The position numbers and the translations under genes were made by a program. Of a stretch of DNA of 63,993 bases, positions 18,090 through 27,512 are shown in pieces; position 1 is the stretch's first letter; the number at the start of each line of letters is the position of its first letter. The stretch comes from Rhodospirillales bacterium (lineage in GTDB: Bacteria; Pseudomonadota; Alphaproteobacteria; Acetobacterales; Acetobacteraceae), in contig CANHCJ010000003.1 of NCBI GenBank assembly GCA_947458025.1, positions 1 to 63,993 on the forward strand. Reading direction: 5' to 3'. The notes under the pieces were generated by a model. It saw nothing but the letters and a program-made list of their open reading frames with translations, searched no databases and was not told where the DNA came from.

Positions 18090-18839
18090 ATGCCCTTCTG
18101 CCAGACCGGCACCACCCGCATCCACTACCGCGACGAGGGCAGCGGCTTTCCGCTGCTGATCCTGCCCGGCGGCGGGCTGAACGCCACCATGCCGTATGTG
18201 GCGGAGAAGGGGCCCTTCCATTCCATCAACGAGTTCAGCCCCGAGTACCGCTGCATCTCCATGGACCTGCGCAACGCCAATGGCGGGCAGACGGAGGGGC
18301 CGCTGGAGGTCGACCGGCCGTGGGATGCCTATACCGACGATCACCTGGCGCTGATGGACCATCTGGGGCTGGAGCGGTTCTTCGTGATGGGCTTCTGCAT
18401 CGGCGGGCCGTTCATCTGGAACCTGTTGCGCCGGGCGCCGCAGCGCGTGGTGGCGGCGGTGATCGTGCAGCCCAGCGGGCACCGGGTGGAGATGCCGGCC
18501 CAGTTCTACCGCAACAACCTGGCCAACTGGGGCCCGGCGCTGTGCGCGCGGCGGCCCGAGATCAGCATGGAGCAGGTGGAGGCCTTCCTGAAGCACATGT
18601 ACCTGGACCGCGCGGATTTCGTGTTCACCGTGTCGCGCGACTTCGTGCGCGAGTGCCAGACGCCGGTGCTGATCCTGCCGGACGACATTCCGGCCCACCC
18701 CTATGCCACGGCGATGGAATCGGCGCGGCTCGCTCCGAATGCGCAGGTGAGCCTGTATCCCTGGAAGGACCCGCCGGAGCATATCCCGATGGCGGTGCGG
18801 CACATCCGGACATTCCTGAAGGCGAACCAGCCGGCGTAG
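18090..18839 (+). CDS. Alpha/beta hydrolase with cysteine nucleophile elbow
   Basis: A 249-residue alpha/beta-hydrolase-fold protein. It has an oxyanion-type loop LILPGGGLN, MDLRNANGG in place of the usual D-x-R-G-x-G, and nucleophile elbow G-F-C103-I-G. The candidate acid is in ILPDDIPAH and the candidate His in PPEHIPMAV. As in the gene at 12781, Ser is replaced by Cys. The ATG at 18090 follows an agggag site; a more distal ATG at 18060 lacks one. It stands alone on the plus strand and converges on ABC system 1 with a 7-base gap. The substrate is unknown. Confidence 0.8.
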   Translation: MPFCQTGTTRIHYRDEGSGFPLLILPGGGLNATMPYVAEKGPFHSINEFSPEYRCISMDLRNANGGQTEGPLEVDRPWDAYTDDHLALMDHLGLERFFVMGFCIGGPFIWNLLRRAPQRVVAAVIVQPSGHRVEMPAQFYRNNLANWGPALCARRPEISMEQVEAFLKHMYLDRADFVFTVSRDFVRECQTPVLILPDDIPAHPYATAMESARLAPNAQVSLYPWKDPPEHIPMAVRHIRTFLKANQPA

Positions 18840-18846
18840 CGGTGGG

Positions 18847-19656
18847 TCAGCCTTCGATATCCTCCACCGCTCCGCTGGCCAGCCGCCGGTCGTAGCCCAG
18901 GCTCGCGGCGAGCAGCTGGCGCGTGTAGGGGTGGGTGGGGCTGTCGTCCTCCAGGGCGGAGACGGGCAGTTCCTCCAGCATCTTGCCGGCGTTCATCACG
19001 CCCAGGCGGTCGCACATGTGGGCCACCACGGCGAGGTCGTGGCTGACCAGGATGCAGGTGAGGCCAAGGCGGTCGCGAAGGTCCACGAGCAGGTTCAGGA
19101 TCTCGGCCTGCACGGAGACGTCGAGCGCGCTGGTGGGTTCGTCCAGCAGCAGCACCTGGGGCTCCAGGATCAGGGCGCGGGCGATGGCCAGGCGCTGGCG
19201 CTGCCCGCCGGAGAGCTGGTGCGGGTAGCGGTAGCGGAAGGCGGGGCCGAGGCCGACCTGGACCAGCACGCGGGAGATGCGCTCGTCCGCCTCGCCGATG
19301 CCGTGGATCTTGAGCGGCTCGGCGAGCGTGGTGTTGACGGTGTGGCGCGGGTGCAGGGAGCCGTAGGGGTCCTGGAAGACCATCTGCACGCGGCGGTAGA
19401 AGCTGCGGGTGCGCACCGGGGTCATGGCCTCGCCGCCGATGGTGACATCGCCGGACCAGTTGGGGTTCAGGCCGCACAGGGCGCGCAGGATGGTGGACTT
19501 GCCGCAGCCGCTTTCGCCGACGAGGCCATAGGTCTCGCCCGGCTTCACCGCGAAGGACACGCCATCGACGGCGTGCACCTGGGCCGCGCCGGTGCCGAAG
19601 GTGACGCGCAGGTCGCGCACGGAGATCATGGCGTTCGGGTTGGTGCTGTCAGTCAT
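18847..19656 (-). CDS. ABC importer system 1, ATPase (DppF/OppF type)
   Basis: A nucleotide-binding subunit of about 269 residues of a peptide/nickel-type ABC importer. All catalytic motifs are canonical: Walker [11 protein letters not shown]-loop VFQDPYGSLHP, signature LSGGQRQR, Walker B LLLDEPTSALD and H-loop LVSHDLAVV. It lacks the C-terminal Cys-containing extension (C-x-F-x-P-R-C-P) often present in OppF. The start at 19656 overlaps the end of the other ATPase gene by 8 bases; an ATG 6 codons earlier (19674) is possible. It is the last gene of the five-gene operon. Confidence 0.93.
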   Translation of the reverse strand: MTDSTNPNAMISVRDLRVTFGTGAAQVHAVDGVSFAVKPGETYGLVGESGCGKSTILRALCGLNPNWSGDVTIGGEAMTPVRTRSFYRRVQMVFQDPYGSLHPRHTVNTTLAEPLKIHGIGEADERISRVLVQVGLGPAFRYRYPHQLSGGQRQRLAIARALILEPQVLLLDEPTSALDVSVQAEILNLLVDLRDRLGLTCILVSHDLAVVAHMCDRLGVMNAGKMLEELPVSALEDDSPTHPYTRQLLAASLGYDRRLASGAVEDIEG

Positions 19657-20491
19657 TGAGCCAGGCCGGGTCACGGTTGAGCACGGCCAGCTTCTGGTGG
19701 CGCGAGCCGATGCGGGGCAGGGAGGCGAGCAGGCCGCGGGTGTAGGGGTGCTTCGCGTTCTGCAGGTCGGCTGCGGCGCATTCCTCGACGATCCGGCCGG
19801 CGTACATGATCAGCACGCGATCGCAGAAGGTGGCGACCAGGTTGAGGTCGTGGCTGATGAAGATGAGGCCGAGGCCGCGGCGGGTGACGAGGTCGTCCAG
19901 GATGGCCAGCACCTGCATGCGCACCGTGACATCGAGCGCGGAGGTGGGTTCGTCGGCGATCAGCAGGTCGGGTTCGGCCATCAGCATCATGGCGATCATG
20001 ATGCGCTGGCCCATGCCGCCGGAGACCTCGTGCGGGTAGAGATCATGCACGCGGGCGGGGTTGCGGATGTGCACCGCCTCCAGCATCGCCATGACCCTGT
20101 CGCGCTTCTCGGCGGTGGAGAGCCGGGGTGTCTCCGGGATCGCCTCGGCGATCTGCGCGCCGACGCGCATGACGGGATCCAGCGCGTATTTCGGATCCTG
20201 CATGATCATGCTGATACGGCTGCCGCGCACCTTCAGCATCTCGCGCTCGCTGGCGCCGGCGATGTCCAGCTCCTGGAACTGCAGGCGCCTGGCGGAGACG
20301 GTGCCGTTGGGGGGCGTGAGCTTGAGGATGGCGCGGCCGGTCTGGGACTTGCCGGAGCCGGATTCGCCGACGATGCCGACCTTCTCGCGCCCGACGCTGA
20401 AGGAGACGCCGCGCACGGCATGCACCATGCGCTGCGGCGTGCGGAAGCGGACGTGGAGGTCTTCGACGACCAGCTGGGGGGCTTCGCTCAT
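19649..20491 (-). CDS. ABC importer system 1, ATPase (DppD/OppD type)
   Basis: A 280-residue ATPase pairing with the downstream one. It has Walker [11 protein letters not shown]-loop MQDPKYALDP, signature VSGGMGQR, Walker B LLIADEPTSALD and H-loop ISHDLNLV. It ends soon after HPYTRGLLASLP and lacks the C-terminal Cys-rich oligopeptide-transporter extension. The ATG at 20491 overlaps the permease stop as ATGA. Confidence 0.93.
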   Translation of the reverse strand: MSEAPQLVVEDLHVRFRTPQRMVHAVRGVSFSVGREKVGIVGESGSGKSQTGRAILKLTPPNGTVSARRLQFQELDIAGASEREMLKVRGSRISMIMQDPKYALDPVMRVGAQIAEAIPETPRLSTAEKRDRVMAMLEAVHIRNPARVHDLYPHEVSGGMGQRIMIAMMLMAEPDLLIADEPTSALDVTVRMQVLAILDDLVTRRGLGLIFISHDLNLVATFCDRVLIMYAGRIVEECAAADLQNAKHPYTRGLLASLPRIGSRHQKLAVLNRDPAWLND

Positions 20492-21396
20492 TCCGACCTC
20501 GGGTCCAGCACGTCGCGCAGCCCGTCGCCGAACAGGTTGAAGGCGAGCGAGGTGGTGAGGATGGCCAGGCCCGGGATGGCGGCGAGCCACCAGGCCTGCA
20601 GCATGCTCTGCCTTCCGGTGGAGAGCATCGCGCCCCATTCCGGCAGCGGCGGCTGGGCGCCAAGGCCGAGGAAGCCGAGCCCGGCGGCGGTAAGGATGAT
20701 GCCGGCCATGTTCAGCGTGATGCGCACCACCACGGAGGGGATGCACATGGGCACGATGTGCTTGAGGATGATGCGCGCCGGCGAGGCGCCCTGGATGCGC
20801 ACGGCGGCGATGTAATCCGAACTGCGCACGGTGAGCGTCTCCGCCCGCGCGAGCCGGGCGATCGGTGGCCAGGCGGTCAGCGCGATGGCGATCACCGCGT
20901 TCTCGATGCCCGGGCCGAGGGCGGCGACGAAGGCGAGTGCCAGGATCAGGCCGGGGAAGGAGAGGAAGATGTCGTTGACGCGCATCAGCACCGTGTCGGT
21001 CCAGCCGCCGAAATAGCCGGCGGTGGTGCCGACCGCGAGGCCCACGGGGGCGGCGATGATGGCCACGAGGCAGGAGATGTAGAGCGTGATGCGTGAGCCC
21101 CAGACGATGCGGCTGAACACGTCGCGGCCCAGCTCGTCGGTCCCGAACCAGTGCTCCGCCGAGGGCGGCAGCAGGCGGCGGGTGAGGCTCTGGTCGTTGT
21201 AGCCCGCCGGCGCGATCACCGGCGCCAGGATGGCCACCACCACCAGGAACAGCAGCACCGCCAGGCCGAACAGCGCCAGCGGATTGCCCTTGAGGCGCAG
21301 CCAGCCGAAGTAGAAGCGCTGCAGCGCCGCATGGCGCGACGAGGTGGTGACCTCTGCCTTCAGCCAGCCCCGGAGCGTTGCGGAGTTCTCGCTCAT
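20488..21396 (-). CDS. ABC importer system 1, permease (DppC type)
   Basis: A 302-residue inner-membrane permease. It has the N-terminal OppC-like helix (GNPLALFGLAVLLFLVVVAIL), the HWFGTDELGRDVFSR motif before the core domain, and the EAA loop DYIAAVRIQGASPARIILKHIVP that docks on the ATPases. The C-terminus ends in FGDGLRDVLDPRSE, the usual DppC ending. The ATG overlaps the preceding permease stop (ATGA). Confidence 0.94.
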   Translation of the reverse strand: MSENSATLRGWLKAEVTTSSRHAALQRFYFGWLRLKGNPLALFGLAVLLFLVVVAILAPVIAPAGYNDQSLTRRLLPPSAEHWFGTDELGRDVFSRIVWGSRITLYISCLVAIIAAPVGLAVGTTAGYFGGWTDTVLMRVNDIFLSFPGLILALAFVAALGPGIENAVIAIALTAWPPIARLARAETLTVRSSDYIAAVRIQGASPARIILKHIVPMCIPSVVVRITLNMAGIILTAAGLGFLGLGAQPPLPEWGAMLSTGRQSMLQAWWLAAIPGLAILTTSLAFNLFGDGLRDVLDPRSE

Positions 21397-22463
21397 TTCG
21401 TTCTCGGGTCCAGCATGCGGTAGAGAAGGTCGGAGAGCAGGTTCAGCGCCACGAAGATCACGCCGATGATCAGCACGCAGGCGAGCACCGCGTTCATGTC
21501 CCCGGCCAGGATGCCGCTGGTGAGGTAGCGGCCGAAGCCGGGCCAGGCGAAGACGGTTTCGGTGAGCACCGCACCTTCGAGCAGGAAGGCATAGGCCAGG
21601 GCGATCACCGTGATCAGCTGCACCAGGATGTTGCGGAAGGCGTGGCGCCAGACCACGCGCCACTTCGACTGCCCCTTCACGCGCGCGGCGGTGATGTATT
21701 CCTGGCTCAGCTGCTCCAGCATGAAGCTGCGCGTCATGCGGCTGATATAGGCCATGGAGGAGTAGCCGAGGATCGTGCCGGGCAGGATGAGATGGCTCAG
21801 CGCATCCCAGAACACGTCGTATTCGCCGACCATCAGCGCATCGATGGTGAGCATCCCGGTCACGGGCTCCACCATGTCGATGTAGATCACGTCGAGCCGG
21901 CCCGGGCCGCCGACCCAGCCGAGCCAGGCGTAGAACACGATCAGCCCCATCAGGCCGAGCCAGAAGGTAGGGCTGGAATAGCCGAGCAGGCCGATGAACC
22001 GCGCCGAGTGGTCCAGCGGGCTGTCGCGGTAGACCGCGGCCAGCACGCCCACCGGCACGCCGATGCCCACTCCGATCATGATGGCGAAGGTGGCCAGCTC
22101 GATCGTGGCCGGGAAGACGCGCTTGAGGTCGTCGGCGACGCGGTTGCCGGTGAACAGGGCGTTGCCGAAATCGCCGCTCAGCATGTCGCGGATGAAGAAC
22201 AGGAACTGCTGCCAGAGCGGCTTGTCGAGGCCGAGCTGGCGGTAGACCATGTCGTAGGTCTCCTTCTCGGCCTGCTCGCCCACGATGGCGATGACGGGGT
22301 CGAGCGGGAGCATGCGGCCGATGAAGAAGGCCAGGGCCATCAGCCCCAGCAGCGTGACGACCACGGAGGCGACCTGGCGCGCGAGCGGGCGCACCCAGCG
22401 CGGCAATGCGGAAGATGATGCCGCGGCGGGGGGCTTCCCCGCCGCGGCCTTGGGCTCGGCCAT
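21393..22463 (-). CDS. ABC importer system 1, permease (DppB type)
   Basis: A 356-residue permease with about six membrane segments. It has the DppB-type N-terminal region with QLGLDKPLWQQFLFF and GDFGNALFTGNRV, the EAA loop EYITAARVKGQSKWRVVWRHAFRN, and VFAWPGFGRYLTSGI. It carries a longer central periplasmic loop (WVGGPGRLDVIYIDMVEPVTG) that is also present in system 4, supporting a common origin. It lies 6 bases downstream of the binding-protein gene. Confidence 0.94.
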   Translation of the reverse strand: MAEPKAAAGKPPAAASSSALPRWVRPLARQVASVVVTLLGLMALAFFIGRMLPLDPVIAIVGEQAEKETYDMVYRQLGLDKPLWQQFLFFIRDMLSGDFGNALFTGNRVADDLKRVFPATIELATFAIMIGVGIGVPVGVLAAVYRDSPLDHSARFIGLLGYSSPTFWLGLMGLIVFYAWLGWVGGPGRLDVIYIDMVEPVTGMLTIDALMVGEYDVFWDALSHLILPGTILGYSSMAYISRMTRSFMLEQLSQEYITAARVKGQSKWRVVWRHAFRNILVQLITVIALAYAFLLEGAVLTETVFAWPGFGRYLTSGILAGDMNAVLACVLIIGVIFVALNLLSDLLYRMLDPRTK

Positions 22464-22469
22464 CGCGCG

Positions 22470-24086
22470 CTACTTGCTGGCGGTGGCGTAGTCGACGTCG
22501 AACGGCGTCATCATGAAGCCCTTGATCTCCTTGCGCACGGCGATGGGCCGAACGGTCTGGAAGATGTAGGCCATCGGCCCGTTCTCCATCATGTACTTCT
22601 GGATCTCGTGGTACATCGCGATGCGCTTGGCCGGGTCGCGCTCCATGCGCGCGGCGTCGGCCATCTCGTTGATCTTCGCGTCCTGCCAGGAGGAGCGCCA
22701 GGACGGGTACTGCGCCAGCCGCGCCTCGGGCCGGTTGTCCGGGTTCACCGCGTGGCGGGAGATCATGCTGTCGGCGTCCGGATAGCCGGCGCCCCAGCCG
22801 ATCAGCAGTACCTCGAACTCACGCGCGCGGGCGCGGGTGAACAGCTGCGCGTCGGCCATCTGCTCCAGCTCCAGGCGCACGCCGATCTTGGCGGCGTTGG
22901 CCTGCACGTGCTGGGCGACCTGCGGCGAGATGTTGTTGGCCGAGTGGATGAACTTCTTGGTGAAGCCGTTCGGGAAGCCGGCTTCGGCCAGCAGGGCCTT
23001 GGCGCGCTCCAGGTCGAGCTTGAAGGGCTGCCCTTCCTTCTCGTCCAGCGCCCCGAAGGCGCCGAGCGGCACCAGGCTGGCGCGCGGCGTGCCCTGGTAT
23101 TCCAGCACGGTCGAGCCGAGGCCCTGGTAGTCGATCATCCAGCGGAAGGCCTGCCGCACCTTGGGGTTGGAGAAGATCGGATCCTGCGCGTTGAACGCCA
23201 GGTAGCTGTAGCCGTGCATCGTGGTGGTGGTGACCGACACGTTCGGGTTTCTCGACAGCGCGCGCAGGTCGTCGGTGTTCAGCAGGCGCGCCACGTCGAT
23301 GTCGCCCTTCTCCAGCAGCAGGCGCTGGGCCGCGCTTTCGGGCACGTGGCGGATGATGATGCGGCGCAGCTTCGCCTTCTCGCCGTGGTAGTTATCGTTG
23401 CGCTCCAGGATCACCACCTCGTTGGTGTTCCAGCGCGTCACCCGGTAGTGGCCGACACACACCGGGTTGGTCTTGAAGAACGGGTTCGCCCAGTCGTAGC
23501 GCCCGTCGACCGTCTTGGCCTCCCTCTTGCCGATCTCGCTGTCCAGGATGCCGGTGGAGCCGGAGGCGAACATCGCCGACAGGATCAGCTGCACCGGATA
23601 GGGCCGGTCCATCTTCACCACGATGGTGCGGTCATCGGCGGCGGTGATCTGCTGCTCGATCTTGTCGCGGGTGAAGCCCCACTGCGTGAAGTTGGCCGAG
23701 TTGCCGTAGCCGAGCGCCACCACCCGGTGCATCGACCACACCGCGTCATGCGCGGTTGCGGTGCGGCCGTTGGGGAACTTCAGGTTCGCATTCAGCTTGA
23801 AGGTCAGCGTCATCCCGTCCTCGGAGACGCTCCAGCTTTCCGCCGTGCCCGGCGCCATCCTCGACACGTCCCTGAGGTCATAGTTGACCAGCGGTTCGCA
23901 GACGTTGCGGATGATGTCGTTGCCGTTCACCTCGGCGATCTGCGCCGGGTCGAAGGTGATCAGCGCATCGAGGTTCCACGCCATCACCAGCGCGTCGCGC
24001 GGGGTGGCCGCCTGGGCCTGAGGGGAGATGGCAGCGGCGCCAGCCAGCAACGTGGCGGCAAGCGCGGCTCGAACCGTCGGGAGCAT
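22470..24086 (-). CDS. ABC importer system 1, peptide-type substrate-binding protein
   Basis: A 538-residue family 5 solute-binding protein. A signal peptide (MLPTVRAALAATLLAGAAAISPQAQA) is followed by a mature start near ATPRDALVMAWN. The SBP_bac_5 landmarks LVNYDLRDVSRMAPGTAESW, RHVPESAAQRLLLEKGDIDVA and [14 protein letters not shown] are present. The start is the ATG at 24086, five bases after a GGAGG site. It captures the ligand in the periplasm for the two permeases downstream. The ligand class (peptide, glutathione, amino-acid conjugate) cannot be read from sequence. Confidence 0.92.
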   Translation of the reverse strand: MLPTVRAALAATLLAGAAAISPQAQAATPRDALVMAWNLDALITFDPAQIAEVNGNDIIRNVCEPLVNYDLRDVSRMAPGTAESWSVSEDGMTLTFKLNANLKFPNGRTATAHDAVWSMHRVVALGYGNSANFTQWGFTRDKIEQQITAADDRTIVVKMDRPYPVQLILSAMFASGSTGILDSEIGKREAKTVDGRYDWANPFFKTNPVCVGHYRVTRWNTNEVVILERNDNYHGEKAKLRRIIIRHVPESAAQRLLLEKGDIDVARLLNTDDLRALSRNPNVSVTTTTMHGYSYLAFNAQDPIFSNPKVRQAFRWMIDYQGLGSTVLEYQGTPRASLVPLGAFGALDEKEGQPFKLDLERAKALLAEAGFPNGFTKKFIHSANNISPQVAQHVQANAAKIGVRLELEQMADAQLFTRARAREFEVLLIGWGAGYPDADSMISRHAVNPDNRPEARLAQYPSWRSSWQDAKINEMADAARMERDPAKRIAMYHEIQKYMMENGPMAYIFQTVRPIAVRKEIKGFMMTPFDVDYATASK

Positions 24087-24140
24087 GTCGTCCTCCAATC
24101 TGGGGGGAATCGCCGGGGCGGCGTTCGCGGCAGTGCAGCA

Positions 24141-24167
24141 ATCCTAGCGGACGCCTTGCCTCGTCAA
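24141..24167 (-). promoter_or_regulatory. Candidate promoter of ABC system 1
   Basis: On the minus strand, TTGACG (24167-24162) is followed after 15 bases by TAGGAT (24146-24141), about 55 bases upstream of the binding-protein ATG. The -35 is 5/6 and the -10 is 4/6 to consensus, with short spacing. It sits in the only sizeable gap upstream of the operon. Confidence 0.35.
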
Positions 24168-24189
24168 CAAGCGCCGCGAATCCACTGGC

Positions 24190-24222
24190 CAGCAGATGCA
24201 TTCGGCGCATAGTATTATATTA
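24190..24222 (+). promoter_or_regulatory. AT-rich candidate -10 of carbohydrate ABC operon
   Basis: An isolated AT-rich run, tattatatt (24213-24221), lies about 100 bases upstream of the binding-protein ATG at 24324 in otherwise GC-rich sequence. It could be a -10 for the plus-strand operon; no good -35 is seen. Confidence 0.25.
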
Positions 24223-24323
24223 GCTGCCGCGGGAAGGGGCCTCGAAGGCACCCCCGGGCAGGCGGCCTGACGTGAAAGCGGTAGGTTGCAGCAACAAGAA
24301 ACGCCATACGAGGAGATGCCTCC

Positions 24324-25652
24324 ATGACCCAGGATCGCCGCCCGGCCCGCGTGAGCCGGCGCAAGCTGCTCGCAGGCGCCGCCGCTGCCCCGGCCCTTAC
24401 GCTCGCCACGCCGTCCATCGCGCAGGGCACGCTGCGGGGCACGAAGCTGACCATTCTCGCCGGGCAGTGGTTCGTGCCGCAGACCAATGCCATGCTGGAC
24501 CAGCTGGCCGCCGATCTCGCCCGCGATTCGGGCATGGAGATCAAGGTGGAGCGCTTCGCCGGCGACGAGCTGATGACCAAGACGGCCTCGGTCATCGGCA
24601 GCGGCCGCGGTGCCGACCTTGCCGTCGGCGTCGAGTTCGACACCCATCTCTACGGCGCCCGGCTGAGCGACGTCACCGACCTCGCCGACGAGATCGGCCG
24701 CACCTATGGCGGCTGGATGGACTCCGCCCGCGCCGCCTCCGTGACCGGCGGCCGCTGGAAGAGCCTGCCGATCGGCCAGGCCCCGGCCGCCTGGAACTGG
24801 CGCACCGACATGTTCCGTGCCGCCGGCGTGGAGCGTTTCCCGGATACCTTCGCCGGCCTGCTGGACGCGGCGAAGAAGCTTCATGCCCGGGGCACCCCGA
24901 TCGGCATGACCCTGGGCAAGGCCTCGGGCGACGGCCGCTCCACCAACTACCCTGTGCTGTGGGCCTTCGGCGGCAAGGAGTTCGAGGCCGACGGGCGCAC
25001 CGTGGCGATCAACTCGCCCGGCACGCTGGCCGCGGTCGAGTGGTACAAGGAGATCTACCAGTACTTCATCCCGGGCACGACCGCGTGGCTCGACCCCGAC
25101 AACAACCAGGCCTTCCTGGCCAGCAAGATCTCCGCCACCGTCAACGTCAACACCATCTACCTGGCCTCCCGCGCCGCCGCCGCGACGGATCCGGCGCGCA
25201 AGAATATCGTGGACAACATGGACCACGGCCAGTGGCCCAGCGGGCCGGCCGGGCGCTTTGCCTGCTACAACGTGAATGTCTGGCTGCCCTTTGCCTCCAG
25301 CCCGAACAAGGCTGGCCAGCGCGAGTTCCTCAAGGCCTGGTACAGCCGCACCTTCCTGCCGCGCTGGACCAAGATCGGCGAGAGCTATTTCATCCCGCAG
25401 CTCGTCGGCTTCGACACCGAGGACGTTTGGCCGGCCGATCCGAAGCTGCGGATCTTCCGCGAGCTGAACAAGATCAACCGCCTTCCCGGCTATGGCGGCC
25501 CGCCGACCGCGGCGGCGGCCGAGGCGGTGAACAAGTACATCCTGGTCGACATGTTCGCCAAGGCCTGCACCGGCCAGATGACCCCGCGTGACGCCGTGGC
25601 ATGGGCCGAGAAGGAATACGCCCAGATCGTCCGCCGCCGCACCCGCACCTGA
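24324..25652 (+). CDS. Carbohydrate-type ABC substrate-binding protein (family 1)
   Basis: A 442-residue family 1 solute-binding protein. The leader contains SRRKLLAGAAAAPALTLA with a twin-arginine-like pair, so Tat export is likely, and cleavage probably follows SIAQ. The body has the family 1 pattern VLWAFGGKEFEADGRTVAINSPG with an ensuing long lobe and WLDPDNNQAFL. It starts an operon with two permeases. A gaggag site precedes the ATG. The length is typical for sugar or polyol binders. The ligand is unknown. Confidence 0.9.
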   Translation: MTQDRRPARVSRRKLLAGAAAAPALTLATPSIAQGTLRGTKLTILAGQWFVPQTNAMLDQLAADLARDSGMEIKVERFAGDELMTKTASVIGSGRGADLAVGVEFDTHLYGARLSDVTDLADEIGRTYGGWMDSARAASVTGGRWKSLPIGQAPAAWNWRTDMFRAAGVERFPDTFAGLLDAAKKLHARGTPIGMTLGKASGDGRSTNYPVLWAFGGKEFEADGRTVAINSPGTLAAVEWYKEIYQYFIPGTTAWLDPDNNQAFLASKISATVNVNTIYLASRAAAATDPARKNIVDNMDHGQWPSGPAGRFACYNVNVWLPFASSPNKAGQREFLKAWYSRTFLPRWTKIGESYFIPQLVGFDTEDVWPADPKLRIFRELNKINRLPGYGGPPTAAAAEAVNKYILVDMFAKACTGQMTPRDAVAWAEKEYAQIVRRRTRT

Positions 25653-25672
25653 GCGCGCGGCCGGTCGCCGCC

Positions 25673-26629
25673 ATGGGCACCTCCGCTGCCGCCTCTGGCG
25701 GCACGGGCACGCCGGGCCGCTCCCACAGGGCGGTCCGGCGCAACCCGCTCACCACCCTCATCGATAATGAGCGGGCGCTCGGCTACCTGCTGGTGGCGCC
25801 GGTCGTGCTGCTGTTGCTTGCGCTGGTCGCCTATCCGTTCTTCATGGCGATCGGCTACGCGTTGTCCGATCGGACCCTGGCCGACCCTGGCGTGTTCATC
25901 GGCCTCGAGAACTTCGTGCTGCTCTGGGAAAACCAGATCTATCGGCAGACCCTGGCGAACACCTTCATCTTCACCGCCGGCTCCGTCACCATCCGCCTTG
26001 TGCTCGGCGTCGGCCTCGCGCTGCTGCTGAACGAAAGCTTCCGCTTCCGCCGCGCCGTCCGCGCGGCCATCCTGCTGCCCTGGATCGTGCCCACGGTGCT
26101 GGGCACCATGGCCTGGCTGTGGCTGTTCAACCCCAACTTCTCGGTGCTGAACTACATCCTGGTCAATTCCGGCCTGATGACCACGGGCTTCAACTGGCTC
26201 ACCGACCCCGACCTCGCCCTGTTCTCCGTGCTGCTGGTCAATGCCTGGCGCGGCGTGCCGTTCATGGCCATCACCGTGCTGGCCGGCCTGCAGGCCATCC
26301 CCCAGGACCTCTACGACGCCTCCTCGATCGACGGCGCCGGCAAGTTCCAGCGCTTCCGCTATGTCACCCTGCCGCTGGTGATGCCGGTGCTGCTCACCGC
26401 GCTCGTGCTCTCGATCATCTGGACCTTCTCCGATTTCGGCATCGTCTACGGGCTCACCAAGGGCGGCCCGATGAACGCCACCCACGTGCTCGCCACGCTC
26501 AGCTACCAGACCGGGCTGGCCAGCGGGAACATCGGCGAGGGCGCGGCCATCTCGTTGACCATGCTGCCCGTCCTCCTCGTGCTCATCATCTGGCAGCTGC
26601 GCCGCATCCGCCGCAGCACCGCGATGTAG
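25673..26629 (+). CDS. Carbohydrate-type ABC permease (MalF/UgpA-like)
   Basis: A 318-residue permease with a Ser/Gly-rich N-terminal tail before TM1 (LGYLLVAPVVLLLLALVAYPF). The EAA loop is YDASSIDGAGKFQRFRYVTLPLV, which contacts the ATPase. TM5 contains LSIIWTFSDFGIVYGLTKGGP, as in MalF/UgpA. The ATG at 25673 lies 20 bases after the binding-protein stop. Confidence 0.92.
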   Translation: MGTSAAASGGTGTPGRSHRAVRRNPLTTLIDNERALGYLLVAPVVLLLLALVAYPFFMAIGYALSDRTLADPGVFIGLENFVLLWENQIYRQTLANTFIFTAGSVTIRLVLGVGLALLLNESFRFRRAVRAAILLPWIVPTVLGTMAWLWLFNPNFSVLNYILVNSGLMTTGFNWLTDPDLALFSVLLVNAWRGVPFMAITVLAGLQAIPQDLYDASSIDGAGKFQRFRYVTLPLVMPVLLTALVLSIIWTFSDFGIVYGLTKGGPMNATHVLATLSYQTGLASGNIGEGAAISLTMLPVLLVLIIWQLRRIRRSTAM

Positions 26630-26639
26630 GAACCCAGAA

Positions 26640-27512
26640 GTGGCCGCCACACTCTCTTCCGGTGCCGTTCGCTCGTACCATCCCCGCCTGGAGCGCGCCC
26701 TGTTCGTGTGGGCGCCGCTGGCCTTCTTCCTCGTCTTCCTGGTCGGCCCGTTCTACTGGATGCTGATCACCGCCCTGAAGCCGGATTCCGAGCTCTACGA
26801 CACCAGCAAGAGCCCGCTCTACGTCGCCGTCCCCACGCTCGAGCATTTCATCTACCTGTTCGAGAAGACCGACTTCGTCCTGTGGGTCAGCAACACCATG
26901 ATGGTGGCCACCCTGTCGACCGCCATCGCGTTGATCATGGGAGTCCCGGCCGGCTACGCCCTGGCCCGCATGCGTTTTCGCGGCTCCGAGTTCGTCGGCA
27001 CCGCCATTTTCGTCACCTACCTCGTGCCCGCCACCCTGCTGTTCATCCCGATGATCGAGGTCATGGCGACCATCGGCATGGACGACAACATCTGGGCGCT
27101 GGTCATCGTCTACCCGACCTTCCTGGTGCCCTTCGTCACCTGGCTCATGAGCGGATACTTCCGCACCATCCCCGCCGAGCTTGAGGAATGCGGCCGCATC
27201 GACGGCCTCACCCGCCTCGGCGCCATGTTGCGCATCGCCATCCCTCTGGCCCGCCCGGGCATCCTCTCGGCCGGCATCTTCTCCTTCACCCTGTCCTGGA
27301 ACGAGTTCATCTACGCCCTTACCCTGGTGACGGCCTCGGCCGAACGCACCATCCCCGTCGGGGTCCTGGTCCAGCTCACCCGCGCCGACGTCTTCTTCTG
27401 GGGCCCGCTGATGGCCGGCGCCCTGCTGGGCTCCGTTCCGGTGGCGCTGGTGTACTCGTTTTTTGTGGACCAGTACGCCTCCGGCCTCACGGCCGGGGCC
27501 GTTAAGGGCTGA
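26640..27512 (+). CDS. Carbohydrate-type ABC permease (MalG/UgpE-like)
   Basis: A 290-residue permease with six predicted membrane segments. The EAA loop is EECGRIDGLTRLGAMLRIAIPLARPG, and the C-terminal FTLSWNEFIYALTLV is the standard MalG-type TM5. The start is a GTG at 26640, ten bases after the previous stop. No MalK/UgpC-type ATPase follows: the next gene is an Opp-type permease 297 bases downstream, so energy coupling must come from an ATPase elsewhere or from an unusual partnership. Confidence 0.92.
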   Translation: MAATLSSGAVRSYHPRLERALFVWAPLAFFLVFLVGPFYWMLITALKPDSELYDTSKSPLYVAVPTLEHFIYLFEKTDFVLWVSNTMMVATLSTAIALIMGVPAGYALARMRFRGSEFVGTAIFVTYLVPATLLFIPMIEVMATIGMDDNIWALVIVYPTFLVPFVTWLMSGYFRTIPAELEECGRIDGLTRLGAMLRIAIPLARPGILSAGIFSFTLSWNEFIYALTLVTASAERTIPVGVLVQLTRADVFFWGPLMAGALLGSVPVALVYSFFVDQYASGLTAGAVKG

